Assembly (NCBI GenBank): GCA_963829995.1
Contig: CAWHKW010000004.1
Span: 186,001-250,000 of the forward strand
Direction: 5' to 3'
Length of the DNA: 64,000 nucleotides
From: JACCZX01 sp963829995
GTDB taxonomy: Bacteria > Pseudomonadota > Gammaproteobacteria > Burkholderiales > Burkholderiaceae_F
Under the pieces are notes generated by a model. It did no database searches, had not been told where the DNA came from, and saw only the letters and a list, made by a program, of their open reading frames with translations. Positions 16,821-25,395 of this stretch are shown piece by piece. Within the stretch, counting starts at the first letter, position 1. The number at the start of each line of letters is the position of its first letter. A program made the position numbers and the translations under genes.

Positions 16821-17407
16821 CAAGATGCGATCTCCGCCAGTTCAGGCTTCTCGAGCACCGACGCCTTGCGGCGCCAGTTGGCAATCGCCACGTCGATCGA
16901 GCGCCACGTCATCAACGCAAATCCGGCCAACACGACGCTGTAGACCAGTCCGATCGGCAGGTCGACGACCGACATCTGCTGGCTGCCGATACGCATCAGC
17001 AGCTGATACGTCAACCACGTGCAGTAGCCGAGAAACGAAATCCGCGCGATATCGACGAGCACCGACATCACGCGCATCAGCGGCGCCGGCAATATGCGGT
17101 ACAAAAAATCGACCTGAATGTGATTGTTCTTGCGCACGCCGATTGCGGCGCCGATGAACGTTACGCAGATCAACAGATAGCGCGCGATCTCTTCGGTCCA
17201 GGAAGCGGAATCATTCAATGCGTAGCGCGTGAAAAACTGCAGGAAGATCACCGCAGACAGCGCCCAGAAGAAGACGAATGCGATCCAGTCTTCGAAGCGG
17301 TAGATGCGGATATCAATCGGAGCGTCGTGGACGTCGAACTCGCCGCTCGCAGTCAGGACATGCTCTTCCGGCTGGGGCGTTGACATCGGAGGTTCAGGCT
17401 GCGCCAT
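16820..17407 (-). CDS. dctQ: TRAP transporter small permease DctQ
   Basis: Small membrane subunit of the TRAP transporter, 195 residues with about four transmembrane helices after a soluble N-terminus of about 35 residues. It has typical DctQ features, including the SASWTEEIARYLLICVTFIG segment and a GVRKNNHIQVDF loop. The ATG at 17407 overlaps the end of the regulator gene by 14 bases, so the two are probably co-transcribed and coupled. A second Met eight residues in could also serve as start. Confidence 0.9.
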   Translation of the reverse strand: MAQPEPPMSTPQPEEHVLTASGEFDVHDAPIDIRIYRFEDWIAFVFFWALSAVIFLQFFTRYALNDSASWTEEIARYLLICVTFIGAAIGVRKNNHIQVDFLYRILPAPLMRVMSVLVDIARISFLGYCTWLTYQLLMRIGSQQMSVVDLPIGLVYSVVLAGFALMTWRSIDVAIANWRRKASVLEKPELAEIAS

Positions 17408-18140
17408 TGCCGCTTCCGATTCGCTTGCGTGGCGCTGGCCGATCCGCAGTCCAACTCTTCTGAAAGCGGCGCGCTGCCTCGTCCATGTGACGTCGCATCG
17501 TGGCGCGGGCCTTGGCGCCGTCGTGGGCTTCGATCGCGGTCAACACCGCCTGGTGCTCGGCGATCGCCGCGTCCCATAGATCGGGCGTATCAAAGTGATG
17601 CTCGAGCTGCAGAAAAAGCGGACCGGTGCGCTGATCCCACAGTGTGCGCACAACCAGCGCCAGCGCACTGTTGCCGCCCGCCTCCGCCATCTCCAGATGA
17701 AACCTCCGGTCGTTCTCCAGCGGCATCACGTTGCGCTTGCGATCTCGAATCATCGCGCCTACCGCGGCGCGCATTCGCTTGATCTGTACCGGACTCGCAT
17801 TCCGGGCAGCCAGCGCAGCACATTCCGATTCAAGAAGGCGGCGCGCACTGATCAACTCGAATGGGCCGGATTCGGCAGCGAGCCGCGCGGCTTTTGCACG
17901 TAACCCTCTCGGACGCGCTACGTACACGCCGGAGCCCACTCGAACATCGACATAGCCCTCGACCTCCAACGCGATCAATGCCTCGCGCACCGAGGGTCGA
18001 CTGACTTTCAACATGGCGGCCAGATCGCGCTCCGGGGGCAGCCGCTCGCCGGGCTTGTATTCGCCGCGCTTGATCAAGCGCGTAATCTGCTCTGCGATGC
18101 GGCGGTACAACCGTTGCGGTTCGACAGCCTGTATCGGCAT
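17394..18140 (-). CDS. GntR-family (FadR subfamily) transcriptional regulator
   Basis: DNA-binding regulator of 248 residues. The N-terminal winged helix-turn-helix (about 5-75) has LPPERDLAAMLKVSRPSVREALIALE, condensed here to its signature SRPSVREAL. The C-terminal all-helical FCD ligand-binding domain (about 90-230) has the expected His and Asp residues, including the HLEM and EHQAV segments. Regulators of this type typically repress uronate and aldonate genes and are released by a sugar acid. It is the first gene of the TRAP operon and divergent from the SDR operon. The palindrome TGGTCAGACCA in the shared promoter is its likely operator. Confidence 0.9.
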   Translation of the reverse strand: MPIQAVEPQRLYRRIAEQITRLIKRGEYKPGERLPPERDLAAMLKVSRPSVREALIALEVEGYVDVRVGSGVYVARPRGLRAKAARLAAESGPFELISARRLLESECAALAARNASPVQIKRMRAAVGAMIRDRKRNVMPLENDRRFHLEMAEAGGNSALALVVRTLWDQRTGPLFLQLEHHFDTPDLWDAAIAEHQAVLTAIEAHDGAKARATMRRHMDEAARRFQKSWTADRPAPRKRIGSGNGAA

Positions 18141-18180
18141 TGGACAATTCGCTATCGGGTTGCTTAAACTGCCGGCGGCT

Positions 18181-18202
18181 GGTCAAGTGGTCAGACCAAT
18201 TT
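18181..18202. promoter_or_regulatory. Probable FadR/GntR-type operator, site 1
   Basis: The palindrome TGGTCAGACCA at 18188-18198 fits the TGGTnnnACCA half-site pattern of FadR-type GntR regulators. It sits 48 bases upstream of the regulator gene and 70 upstream of the SDR gene, in the middle of the divergent promoter region. A 22-base stretch around it recurs at 42292-42313 with a single central mismatch, also inside a divergent promoter of sugar-acid genes. Confidence 0.75.
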
Positions 18203-18267
18203 GAGGTTCAAATTCTGCGGGCGAGCTTCACACGCGGCCCTGGCAGTGTCAAGCAGTGGAGGAGAAA

Positions 18268-19002
18268 ATGGCGGGCCGCTTGCAGGGGAAAACAGTGCTC
18301 GTCACTGCCGCAGCGCAGGGAATGGGGCGCGCGGCCTCGGTTGCATTCGAACGCGAAGGCGCGCACGTGATCGCCACCGATTTGAAAGCCGAGCTGCTTG
18401 CGAACCTGCCACCGGCAATTACGAAGAAGCAGCTCGATGTTCTGGACGACGCCGCAGTCAACGCGTTTGTTGAAGACACCGGTGCAGTCGATGTTTTGTT
18501 CAACTGTGCGGGCTACGTCCATCAGGGAACCATCCTCGACTGCACCATCAAGGATTGGGATTTCAGCTTCGATCTGAACGTGCGGAGCATGTTCGTGATG
18601 ACCAAGGCGATGTTGCCGAAGATGATCGCCGCTGGCGGCGGCACGATCTTGAACATGGCATCGGTATTGGGAGCGCACAAGGCGGCGCCGAACCGGCTCG
18701 CGTATGCCGCCAGCAAAGCCGCAGTGGCCGGGTTCACGCGCGCACTCGCGATCGATCATGTGAAACAGAACATTCGCGTCAATTGCGTGTGCCCCGGCAC
18801 CGTCGACACGCCATCGCTGGGCGATCGCATCAACGCATTTGCAGACCCGGTGCAGGCGCGCAAGGACTTCGTTGCCAGGCAGCCGATGGGCCGGCTGGCA
18901 GTCGCGGATGAAATTGCCGAGACGTTTGTCTACCTCGTGTCCGACGAATCGTCGTTCATGACCGGTCAGGCGATCTTTGTCGACGGCGGCATGAGTCTTT
19001 AG
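18268..19002 (+). CDS. Short-chain dehydrogenase, probable 2-keto-3-deoxy-sugar-acid dehydrogenase
   Basis: NAD(P)-dependent SDR of 244 residues. The Rossmann glycine motif is TAAAQGMG, the NAG-type motif is NCAG, and the catalytic motif is YAASK, with a preceding Ser in NMASVLG. The N-terminal TAAAQG wording is that of the BDH2/DHRS6 group, which includes 2-keto-3-deoxy-L-fuconate dehydrogenases. Followed by an FAH-family hydrolase, this suggests the non-phosphorylative route in which a 2-keto-3-deoxy sugar acid is oxidised to a 2,4-diketo acid and then hydrolysed. The ATG at 18268 has GGAGGAG upstream. Substrate is inferred. Confidence 0.85.
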   Translation: MAGRLQGKTVLVTAAAQGMGRAASVAFEREGAHVIATDLKAELLANLPPAITKKQLDVLDDAAVNAFVEDTGAVDVLFNCAGYVHQGTILDCTIKDWDFSFDLNVRSMFVMTKAMLPKMIAAGGGTILNMASVLGAHKAAPNRLAYAASKAAVAGFTRALAIDHVKQNIRVNCVCPGTVDTPSLGDRINAFADPVQARKDFVARQPMGRLAVADEIAETFVYLVSDESSFMTGQAIFVDGGMSL

Positions 19003-19003
19003 G

Positions 19004-19076
19004 CGCGCGAAAGTGCAACCCTACTTTCGCGCGATTGGTTTGAAAAAATCGCTGGCAAAGCCAGACGATTTTTTTC
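19004..19076 (+). repeat. Two-hairpin intergenic repeat, copy 3
   Basis: This 73-nt copy lies between the SDR and FAH-hydrolase genes. Hairpin 1 pairs 19004-19014 with 19023-19033 around the loop GCAACCCT. The linker is GATTGGTTTG. Hairpin 2 has a run of A on one arm and T on the other, then the invariant CTGGC-AAA-GCCAG top and bulged A. Both hairpins have stems that changed on both arms relative to copies 1 and 2. Being outside the gsp operon, it shows that the family is dispersed. Confidence 0.8.
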
Positions 19077-19103
19077 ATCACAACTGCAAGTAAAGGCACA
19101 TTC

Positions 19104-19949
19104 ATGAAACTCTTGCGCTTCGGCCCGAACGGATACGAGAAGCCTGGACTGTTAGATTCGTCAGGTCGGATTCGCGATCTGTCGGGCGTCGTCGATCAAA
19201 TCGACAGCCTGCATCTCGCGCCGCGCGAGCTGAAGAAGCTTGCGCAGGTCAAACCCGAATCGCTGCCGCTCGTCTCCGGCTCACCGCGACTCGGTGTGCC
19301 GTACATCGGCATCGGCAAGTTCATCGCTATCGGGCTTAACTTTGCCGATCACGCGGCCGAGTCGGGAGCGCAGGTGCCCAGCGAGCCGATCGTCTTCATG
19401 AAGGCAACCACCTGCATCACCGGACCCAACGATGACATCGTGATTCCGAAAAACTCGACGAAGACCGACTGGGAAGTCGAGCTCGGCGTCGTGATCGGCA
19501 CCAAGGCACAGTACGTTGGACTCGAGCGCGCACTCGACTACGTGGCGGGCTACTGCACCGTGAACGACGTCTCGGAGCGCCAGTTTCAGCTCGAGCGCGG
19601 CAGCCAGTGGGACAAAGGCAAGGGTTGCGACACGTTCGGGCCGATCGGCCCGTACCTGGTCACGCGTGATGAAGTTCCCGATCCGCAGAACCTCGACATG
19701 TGGCTCGACGTCAACGGCGAGCGCAGGCAGCGCGGCAACACGTCGACGATGGTGTTCGGCTGTGCGCATCTGGTCAGCTACGTCAGTCAGTTCATGACGC
19801 TGATGCCGGGCGACATCATCACGACCGGCACGCCGCCGGGCGTCGGCATGGGAATGAAGCCACCGCGCTACCTGAAGAACGGTGACGTGGTTACGCTGGG
19901 TATCGCGGGCCTGGGTGAGCAGCGGCAGAACGTGCGCGCGTATTCGTGA
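19104..19949 (+). CDS. Fumarylacetoacetate hydrolase-family protein, probable 2,4-diketo-3-deoxy-sugar-acid hydrolase
   Basis: FAH-superfamily enzyme of 281 residues. The core contains the metal-binding acidic residues of the family in DWEVELGVVIG, the N-terminal GLNFADHA segment, and the C-terminal GDIITTGTPPGVGMG loop. This subgroup includes 2,4-diketo-3-deoxy-L-fuconate hydrolase, which splits the diketo acid into pyruvate and a hydroxy acid such as lactate or glycolate. Location directly after the SDR supports that role. The stop overlaps the possible GTG start of the next gene. Confidence 0.87.
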   Translation: MKLLRFGPNGYEKPGLLDSSGRIRDLSGVVDQIDSLHLAPRELKKLAQVKPESLPLVSGSPRLGVPYIGIGKFIAIGLNFADHAAESGAQVPSEPIVFMKATTCITGPNDDIVIPKNSTKTDWEVELGVVIGTKAQYVGLERALDYVAGYCTVNDVSERQFQLERGSQWDKGKGCDTFGPIGPYLVTRDEVPDPQNLDMWLDVNGERRQRGNTSTMVFGCAHLVSYVSQFMTLMPGDIITTGTPPGVGMGMKPPRYLKNGDVVTLGIAGLGEQRQNVRAYS

Positions 19950-20926
19950 CAGACATGGCAAAGCCTGAAGCGAGAACCACATCGCCCGTGAAGCCCGAAG
20001 TACTGGTCGTCGCCCCGATTTACAAGCCGGCGCAAGAGAAGCTGGAGGCGACCTATACGACGCACCCTTACTGGAACGCAGCCGACCGCGCCGCATTGAT
20101 CGCGCAAGTGGCACCGCGCATCGACGTCGTTGTCACCAGCGGCGGCGGGGCCGGCATTCAGCGCGCGCTGATGGAGAAACTGCCTGGACTCAAACTCATT
20201 GCATGTTTTAGCGTTGGCCTCGACTCCGTCGATCTCGTTGCTGCGCGAGAGCGCGGCATTGCAGTCACCAACACTCCCGACGTGCTGACCGACGACGTCG
20301 CCGATCTCGCGATTGGATTGATGCTCGCCAGCGCACGCCGCATGATCGCGGCGGATCGGTTTGTGCGCACTGGACGCTGGCTGCAGGGTGGGTTTCCGCT
20401 CGCCAGCAAAGCAAGCGGCAAGCGGCTCGGGATCGTCGGTATGGGCCGTATCGGACAGACGATCGCGCGCCGTGCCGCTGCGTTCGATATGCAGATCGCC
20501 TGGCATGGGCCGTCGGCGAAGGATCTGCCTTATCGCTTCGAGCCGCGGCTGACAGAACTCGCCCGCTCGGTCGATTTTCTGGTCGCGGCGTGCCCCGGGG
20601 GTGCGGCGACGCGCGGGCTGATCAGCCGCGAAGTTCTAACCGCGCTCGGTCCGAAAGGAATTTTCGTCAACATCTCGCGCGGCTCGGTGGTCGATCAGGA
20701 AGCGATGGTCGAGCTGCTTGTCAGCGGCCAGCTCGGCGGCGCCGGACTCGACGTCTTCGTTGACGAGCCGCGTGTCCCAGAAGAGTTATTCAACCTCGAC
20801 AGCGTCGTGTTGCAGCCGCATCAGGCGAGTGCGACCAACGAAACGCGCGGTGCAATGGCGCAGTTGGTGCTCGACAATGTCGCCGCGTACGCCGCCGGCC
20901 GCCCGTTGCTGACACCGGTCAGCTGA
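19946..20926 (+). CDS. D-isomer-specific 2-hydroxyacid dehydrogenase
   Basis: NAD(P)-dependent reductase of the glyoxylate/hydroxypyruvate/lactate dehydrogenase superfamily, about 326 residues. It has the cofactor motif GMGRIG (within GIVGMGRIGQ), the catalytic Arg in NISRGSVVD, Glu in DVFVDEP and His in LQPHQAS. It could interconvert the hydroxy acid and keto acid formed by the preceding hydrolase. The start is either the GTG at 19946 that overlaps the previous stop or the ATG at 19955; neither has a strong ribosome binding site. Confidence 0.88.
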   Translation: MTDMAKPEARTTSPVKPEVLVVAPIYKPAQEKLEATYTTHPYWNAADRAALIAQVAPRIDVVVTSGGGAGIQRALMEKLPGLKLIACFSVGLDSVDLVAARERGIAVTNTPDVLTDDVADLAIGLMLASARRMIAADRFVRTGRWLQGGFPLASKASGKRLGIVGMGRIGQTIARRAAAFDMQIAWHGPSAKDLPYRFEPRLTELARSVDFLVAACPGGAATRGLISREVLTALGPKGIFVNISRGSVVDQEAMVELLVSGQLGGAGLDVFVDEPRVPEELFNLDSVVLQPHQASATNETRGAMAQLVLDNVAAYAAGRPLLTPVS

Positions 20927-20954
20927 AAGTCTCATATCGTCGTCAAGCCCCGCC

Positions 20955-22709
20955 ATGACGAAGGCTGACAAACCTCACGACAACCCGCCTCCCGAGGCGG
21001 CGGGTATGCGCAAGGGCCTGACCAGCTACGGCGATCAGGCGTTCTCGCTCTTTCTACGCAAGGCTTTCATCAAAGGTGCCGGGTACACGGACTCGGCGCT
21101 CGATCGGCCGGTGATCGGCATCGCCGATACCAGCAGCGCCTACAACCCGTGTCACGGCAACGCACCGCAGCTGGTCGAGGCGGTCAAGCGCGGCGTGATG
21201 CTCGCGGGCGGGTTGCCGATGCCTTTTCCGACGATCTCGATTCACGAGAGCTTCGCAGCGCCGACCAGCATGTTTCTGCGCAACCTGATGTCGATCGACA
21301 CCGAGGAGATGATTCGCGCGCAGCCGATGGATGCGGTGGTGCTGATCGGCGGCTGCGACAAGACCGTGCCGGCGCAGCTGATGGGTGCCGCCTCGGCCGG
21401 GATGCCTGCGATTCAGCTTGTCACCGGCTCGATGTTGACCGGCTCGCACCGCAGCGAACGTGTTGGCGCGTGCACCGACTGCCGCCGCTATTGGGGCAAG
21501 TTCCGCGCGGGTGAAATCGATGCCGACGAGACCGCCGACGTCAACAATCAACTGGTGGCCAGCGTCGGCACCTGCTCGGTGATGGGCACTGCGAGCACGA
21601 TGGCGTGCATCGCCGAAGCGCTCGGCATGACGGTGCCCGGAGGCGCATCTCCGCCCGCCGTCACCGCAGACCGTATTCGCGTTGCCGAACAGACCGGTCA
21701 CTTGGCCGTACAGATGGCGCACGACAAGCTGACCATCGACAAGATTCTGACGCCCGCTGCGTTCGAAAACGCGATGCGCGTGCTGCTCGCGATCGGCGGC
21801 TCGACCAACGGCATCGTTCACCTTGCGGCCATTGCGGGTCGCGTGGGTCTTGAGATCGATCTGCAGGCGTTGGACAGAATGGGCCGGGGCACGCCTGTAC
21901 TGCTCGATCTGAAACCGTCGGGCCAGCACTACATGGAAGACTTTCACAAGGCCGGTGGAATGGCAACGCTGCTGCGCGAGCTGAAGCCATTGCTACGTTT
22001 GGAGGCACTGACGGTCACCGGACGCACGCTCGGAGAGGAAATCGAGCGCGCCGGGCCAGGCTTCGAGCAGAACGTCGTGCGCAGTGTCGGCAATCCGATC
22101 TATCCGCAGGGCGGCATCGCGGTGCTGCATGGAAATCTGGCGCCGGGCGGAGCGATCATCAAGCAGTCGGCGGCTGATGCGAAGCTGATGGAACACGAAG
22201 GCCGCGCAGTCGTGTTCGAGAATGCGGAAGACCTCGCCGCTCGCATCGATTCCGATGCGCTCGACGTGACGCCGCAAGATATCCTGGTGCTAAAGAACAT
22301 CGGCCCCAAGGGCGCGCCCGGCATGCCCGAGGCCGGCTATATCCCGATTCCACTGAAACTCGCACGAGCGGGCGTCAAGGACATCGTACGAATTTCCGAC
22401 GGCCGCATGAGCGGCACCGCATTCGGCACGATCGTGCTGCATGTCACGCCCGAGTCCGCGATCGGCGGCCCGCTCGCGCATGTGCATAACGGCGACCGGA
22501 TTCGGCTGAGCGTGAAAGACCGCGAGATTTCATTGCTAGTGTCCGACGCAGAGCTTGCAGCGCGCGCACGCAACAACCCCATCGCTGAGCCGACCGCCGA
22601 TCGAGGCTATCGCAAACTCTTCCTGCAAACAGTGACGCAGGCCGACAAGGGGGTCGACTTTGACTTCATGCGTCTACCCGGAACCGTTGGGAAGATCCCC
22701 GAACGCTGA
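20955..22709 (+). CDS. IlvD/Edd-family sugar-acid dehydratase (1)
   Basis: Iron-sulfur dehydratase of 584 residues of the dihydroxy-acid/6-phosphogluconate dehydratase family. Cluster cysteines are visible in GGCDKTVPAQ, GACTDCRRYW and GTCSVMGTAST. The Mg-binding and C-terminal segments (LKNIGPKGAPGMPE, SDGRMSGTAFGT) are complete. The subgroup acts on aldonates such as arabonate, xylonate or gluconate, forming 2-keto-3-deoxy acids, the substrate expected for the SDR in this operon. A paralogue lies at 40483-42213. No frame defects. Confidence 0.9.
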   Translation: MTKADKPHDNPPPEAAGMRKGLTSYGDQAFSLFLRKAFIKGAGYTDSALDRPVIGIADTSSAYNPCHGNAPQLVEAVKRGVMLAGGLPMPFPTISIHESFAAPTSMFLRNLMSIDTEEMIRAQPMDAVVLIGGCDKTVPAQLMGAASAGMPAIQLVTGSMLTGSHRSERVGACTDCRRYWGKFRAGEIDADETADVNNQLVASVGTCSVMGTASTMACIAEALGMTVPGGASPPAVTADRIRVAEQTGHLAVQMAHDKLTIDKILTPAAFENAMRVLLAIGGSTNGIVHLAAIAGRVGLEIDLQALDRMGRGTPVLLDLKPSGQHYMEDFHKAGGMATLLRELKPLLRLEALTVTGRTLGEEIERAGPGFEQNVVRSVGNPIYPQGGIAVLHGNLAPGGAIIKQSAADAKLMEHEGRAVVFENAEDLAARIDSDALDVTPQDILVLKNIGPKGAPGMPEAGYIPIPLKLARAGVKDIVRISDGRMSGTAFGTIVLHVTPESAIGGPLAHVHNGDRIRLSVKDREISLLVSDAELAARARNNPIAEPTADRGYRKLFLQTVTQADKGVDFDFMRLPGTVGKIPER

Positions 22710-22771
22710 CCCGGCGCGACCGGCGAATGTCGCGGTCCGGCGACGACGTAGCACGCGTACCCTCCTCGGCG

Positions 22772-24331
22772 ATGTTTGACCACACGTTTCGCAACATCGC
22801 CGATGTCATCCGTGATCACGCAGCGGCGCGGCCTCAGCAGCCGGCCTTGGTGCAGGGCCATCCGCAAAATCAGCAGCTCACGTTCGCCGAGCTCGACACG
22901 CTGATGGATCGCGTGGCGAGCGCGCTTCAGCGCGACGGCGTGCGCGCGGGTGACGTGATCGCCTTGTGCGGATCAACTACACCGCACCAGGCCGCGCTCT
23001 TCCTCGGAGGCCTGCGCGCTGGTGCGGTTGTCGCGCCTCTCGCACCTTCGGTGACTCCGTTGATTTTCGCGTCGATGTTGCGTGACGCCGGCGCTCGGCT
23101 GCTGTTCGTCGACGCAGCGGCGGCCGCACTGGTGCCGGCCGACATCAAACCGCGCTGCGTCGCGCTCGATGCAGGCGCGCCGGGAAAACCTTTCGATGAG
23201 TGGCTCGCCGCGCCCGGCGCCCGTGCGCACCCAGTAACCGTCGAGCCAGAATCCCCGTTCAACCTCATCTACTCGTCGGGCACGACCGGCACACCCAAAG
23301 GCATCGTGCAGCCGCATGTGATGCGCTGGATGCACATGCTGCGCGGCACACCTTACGGTTACGGGCCGGACGCGGTCACCGTGCTTGCGACGCCGCTGTA
23401 CTCGAACACGACGCTGGTTGCTTTTTTCCCCGCACTCGGCTTGGGCGGTACGGTCGTGCTCATGGGCAAGTTCGACGCCGCCGCTTATCTGGCGCTGGCC
23501 GAGCGCCAGCGTGCCACGCATACGATGCTGGTGCCGGTGCAGTATCAGCGCATCATGGCGCTGCCGGAATTCGGTCGCCACGATCTGTCTTCGTTCCGAA
23601 TGAAGTTCTCGACCAGCGCGCCGTTTCCGGCGGCGTTGAAAGCCGACGTCCTGGCGCGCTGGCCGGGAGGATTGATCGAGTTCTACGGGATGACGGAAGG
23701 CGGCGGCACATGCATTCTCGAAGCGCACCGTTACCCGGACAAGTTGCATACGGTGGGCCGGCCGGCTGAAGGCCATGACATGCGATTGATCGACGACCAC
23801 GAACGTGTGGTCGCTCTCGGCGAATCCGGTGAGGTCGTCGGCCACTCGCCAACGATGATGACGGGCTATCACAACCAGCCACAGCGCACGCGCGAAGCCG
23901 AGTGGTACGCGCCCGATGGCAAGCGTTTCATACGAACTGGCGATATTGGCCGCTTCGACACCGATGGCTTCCTGACGCTGTTTGATCGCAAGAAGGACAT
24001 AATCATTTCAGGCGGCTTCAACATCTACTCGAGTGACCTTGAAGCGAACCTGCTCGAACACGCCGCGGTGCAGGATGCCGCGGTTGTCGGCGTGCCGTCG
24101 GCGCGGTGGGGCGAGACGCCGATAGCCTTTGTCGTGCGGTGGCCCGGAGAAGACATTTGTGCTGAAGATTTGCGTGAATGGATGAACGCCAGGGTCAGCA
24201 AGACTCAACGGCTGGCCAATCTGACTTGCGTGGACGAATTGCCGCGCAACGCACTGGGCAAGATTCTGAAGCGCGAGTTGCGTGAGCGTTATCTGATCGA
24301 ACACCCAAGAGCTTTTCATGAGGAGACCTGA
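22772..24331 (+). CDS. AMP-dependent synthetase/ligase (acyl-CoA synthetase family)
   Basis: ANL-superfamily adenylating enzyme of about 519 residues. It has the P-loop YSSGTTGTPKG, the motif FYGMTEGG, the hinge region with TGDIGRFDTDGF, and the C-terminal lysine in NALGKILKREL. It probably activates a carboxylic acid to a CoA thioester. The acid is unknown; presence in a sugar-acid operon is unusual and may point to an acid product or co-imported substrate. The protein start is taken at MFDHTF; an ATG 45 bases upstream is also in frame. Its stop overlaps the next start (TGATG). Confidence 0.87.
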   Translation: MFDHTFRNIADVIRDHAAARPQQPALVQGHPQNQQLTFAELDTLMDRVASALQRDGVRAGDVIALCGSTTPHQAALFLGGLRAGAVVAPLAPSVTPLIFASMLRDAGARLLFVDAAAAALVPADIKPRCVALDAGAPGKPFDEWLAAPGARAHPVTVEPESPFNLIYSSGTTGTPKGIVQPHVMRWMHMLRGTPYGYGPDAVTVLATPLYSNTTLVAFFPALGLGGTVVLMGKFDAAAYLALAERQRATHTMLVPVQYQRIMALPEFGRHDLSSFRMKFSTSAPFPAALKADVLARWPGGLIEFYGMTEGGGTCILEAHRYPDKLHTVGRPAEGHDMRLIDDHERVVALGESGEVVGHSPTMMTGYHNQPQRTREAEWYAPDGKRFIRTGDIGRFDTDGFLTLFDRKKDIIISGGFNIYSSDLEANLLEHAAVQDAAVVGVPSARWGETPIAFVVRWPGEDICAEDLREWMNARVSKTQRLANLTCVDELPRNALGKILKRELRERYLIEHPRAFHEET

Positions 24332-25317
24332 TGAACATAAAGCTTACGAACCGCCGACGTTTCAACGGCGCGCTGATCGCCGGCGCCGCGACTTTGCTTG
24401 TGCCCCACGCCGACGCCCAGACCTGGCCATCGAAGCCAATCAGGGTCATCGTGCCTTACCCGCCGGGCGGGTTCACCGATATCACTGCGCGGCTGGTGAC
24501 GCAGAAGTTGCAGGAGCGGCTTGGCCAGTCGGTCGTGATCGACAACAAGCCGGGCGCAAACAGCATCATCGGCGTCGATCTGCTGGCGAAATCACCACCG
24601 GATGGCCATACGTTCGCGGTGGTGATCGCCGCGTATGCGGCCAACACCACGCTGTATCCGAAATTGCCGTATGACCCGAAGAAGGATCTCGCCGCGGTGT
24701 CGCTGATCGGCGTCTCGCCGTTAGTGGCTGCGGTTAACAACGACACGCCGTTCAAGAGCGCGGCCGATCTGATCGACTATGCGCGAAAAAATCCCGGCAA
24801 AGTGAGCTACGGGTCCAGCGGCAACGGCTCGGCGGTCAACCTGACCACCGAATTGCTGAAGTCGATGACGCAAACGAGCATGGTTCACATCCCGTACAAG
24901 GGCGCGGCGCCTGCATTGACCGACTTGATGGGCGGCCACATCCAGTTGTTCATGGACGCGGCCGTGGGTTTGATCAATCCTGGCAAAACCGGCAAGGTGC
25001 GACTGATCGGCGTTGCCAGCGACACGCGCCTGCCCGCACTGCCTGACGTGCCGACTTTCATCGAGCAGGGCATCAAAGGTTTCACTGGCAGCACGTGGGC
25101 CGGAATTCTGGCGCCCGCCGGCACGCCGCCGGCCGTCATCAAGCGCGTCGCGGACGAGGTCGCGGCCATCGTGAAGCTGCCCGATGTCAAGCAAAGGCTC
25201 GATGAAATGGGCACGGTCGCGGTCGGCAGCACGCCAGCCGAGTTCGAGTCGTTTATCGGCAGCGAGACCGCCAAGTGGGGCAAGGTGATCCGCGATGCGA
25301 AGATCACGGCTGAATGA
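24331..25317 (+). CDS. Bug-family tripartite tricarboxylate transporter binding protein (1)
   Basis: Periplasmic TctC/Bug receptor of 328 residues, a family greatly expanded in Burkholderiales. It has a signal peptide ending ADAQ, then TWPSKPIRVIVPYPPGG, the canonical Bug start, IDNKPGAN, and the later VHIPYKGAAPALTDL and FAGILAPAGTP-like segments. It binds carboxylates for uptake. No TctA or TctB membrane genes are in the window, so it must share a membrane partner or act as a sensor. Translation is coupled to the ligase gene; GGAG lies 8 bases upstream. Confidence 0.92.
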   Translation: MNIKLTNRRRFNGALIAGAATLLVPHADAQTWPSKPIRVIVPYPPGGFTDITARLVTQKLQERLGQSVVIDNKPGANSIIGVDLLAKSPPDGHTFAVVIAAYAANTTLYPKLPYDPKKDLAAVSLIGVSPLVAAVNNDTPFKSAADLIDYARKNPGKVSYGSSGNGSAVNLTTELLKSMTQTSMVHIPYKGAAPALTDLMGGHIQLFMDAAVGLINPGKTGKVRLIGVASDTRLPALPDVPTFIEQGIKGFTGSTWAGILAPAGTPPAVIKRVADEVAAIVKLPDVKQRLDEMGTVAVGSTPAEFESFIGSETAKWGKVIRDAKITAE

Positions 25318-25395
25318 CGGTGGCGATGAACTGAACGCACATCCTGGCACGCGAATCCGCGGCCATTAATCAGACGGCCTTTATTCGGAGGCTGC

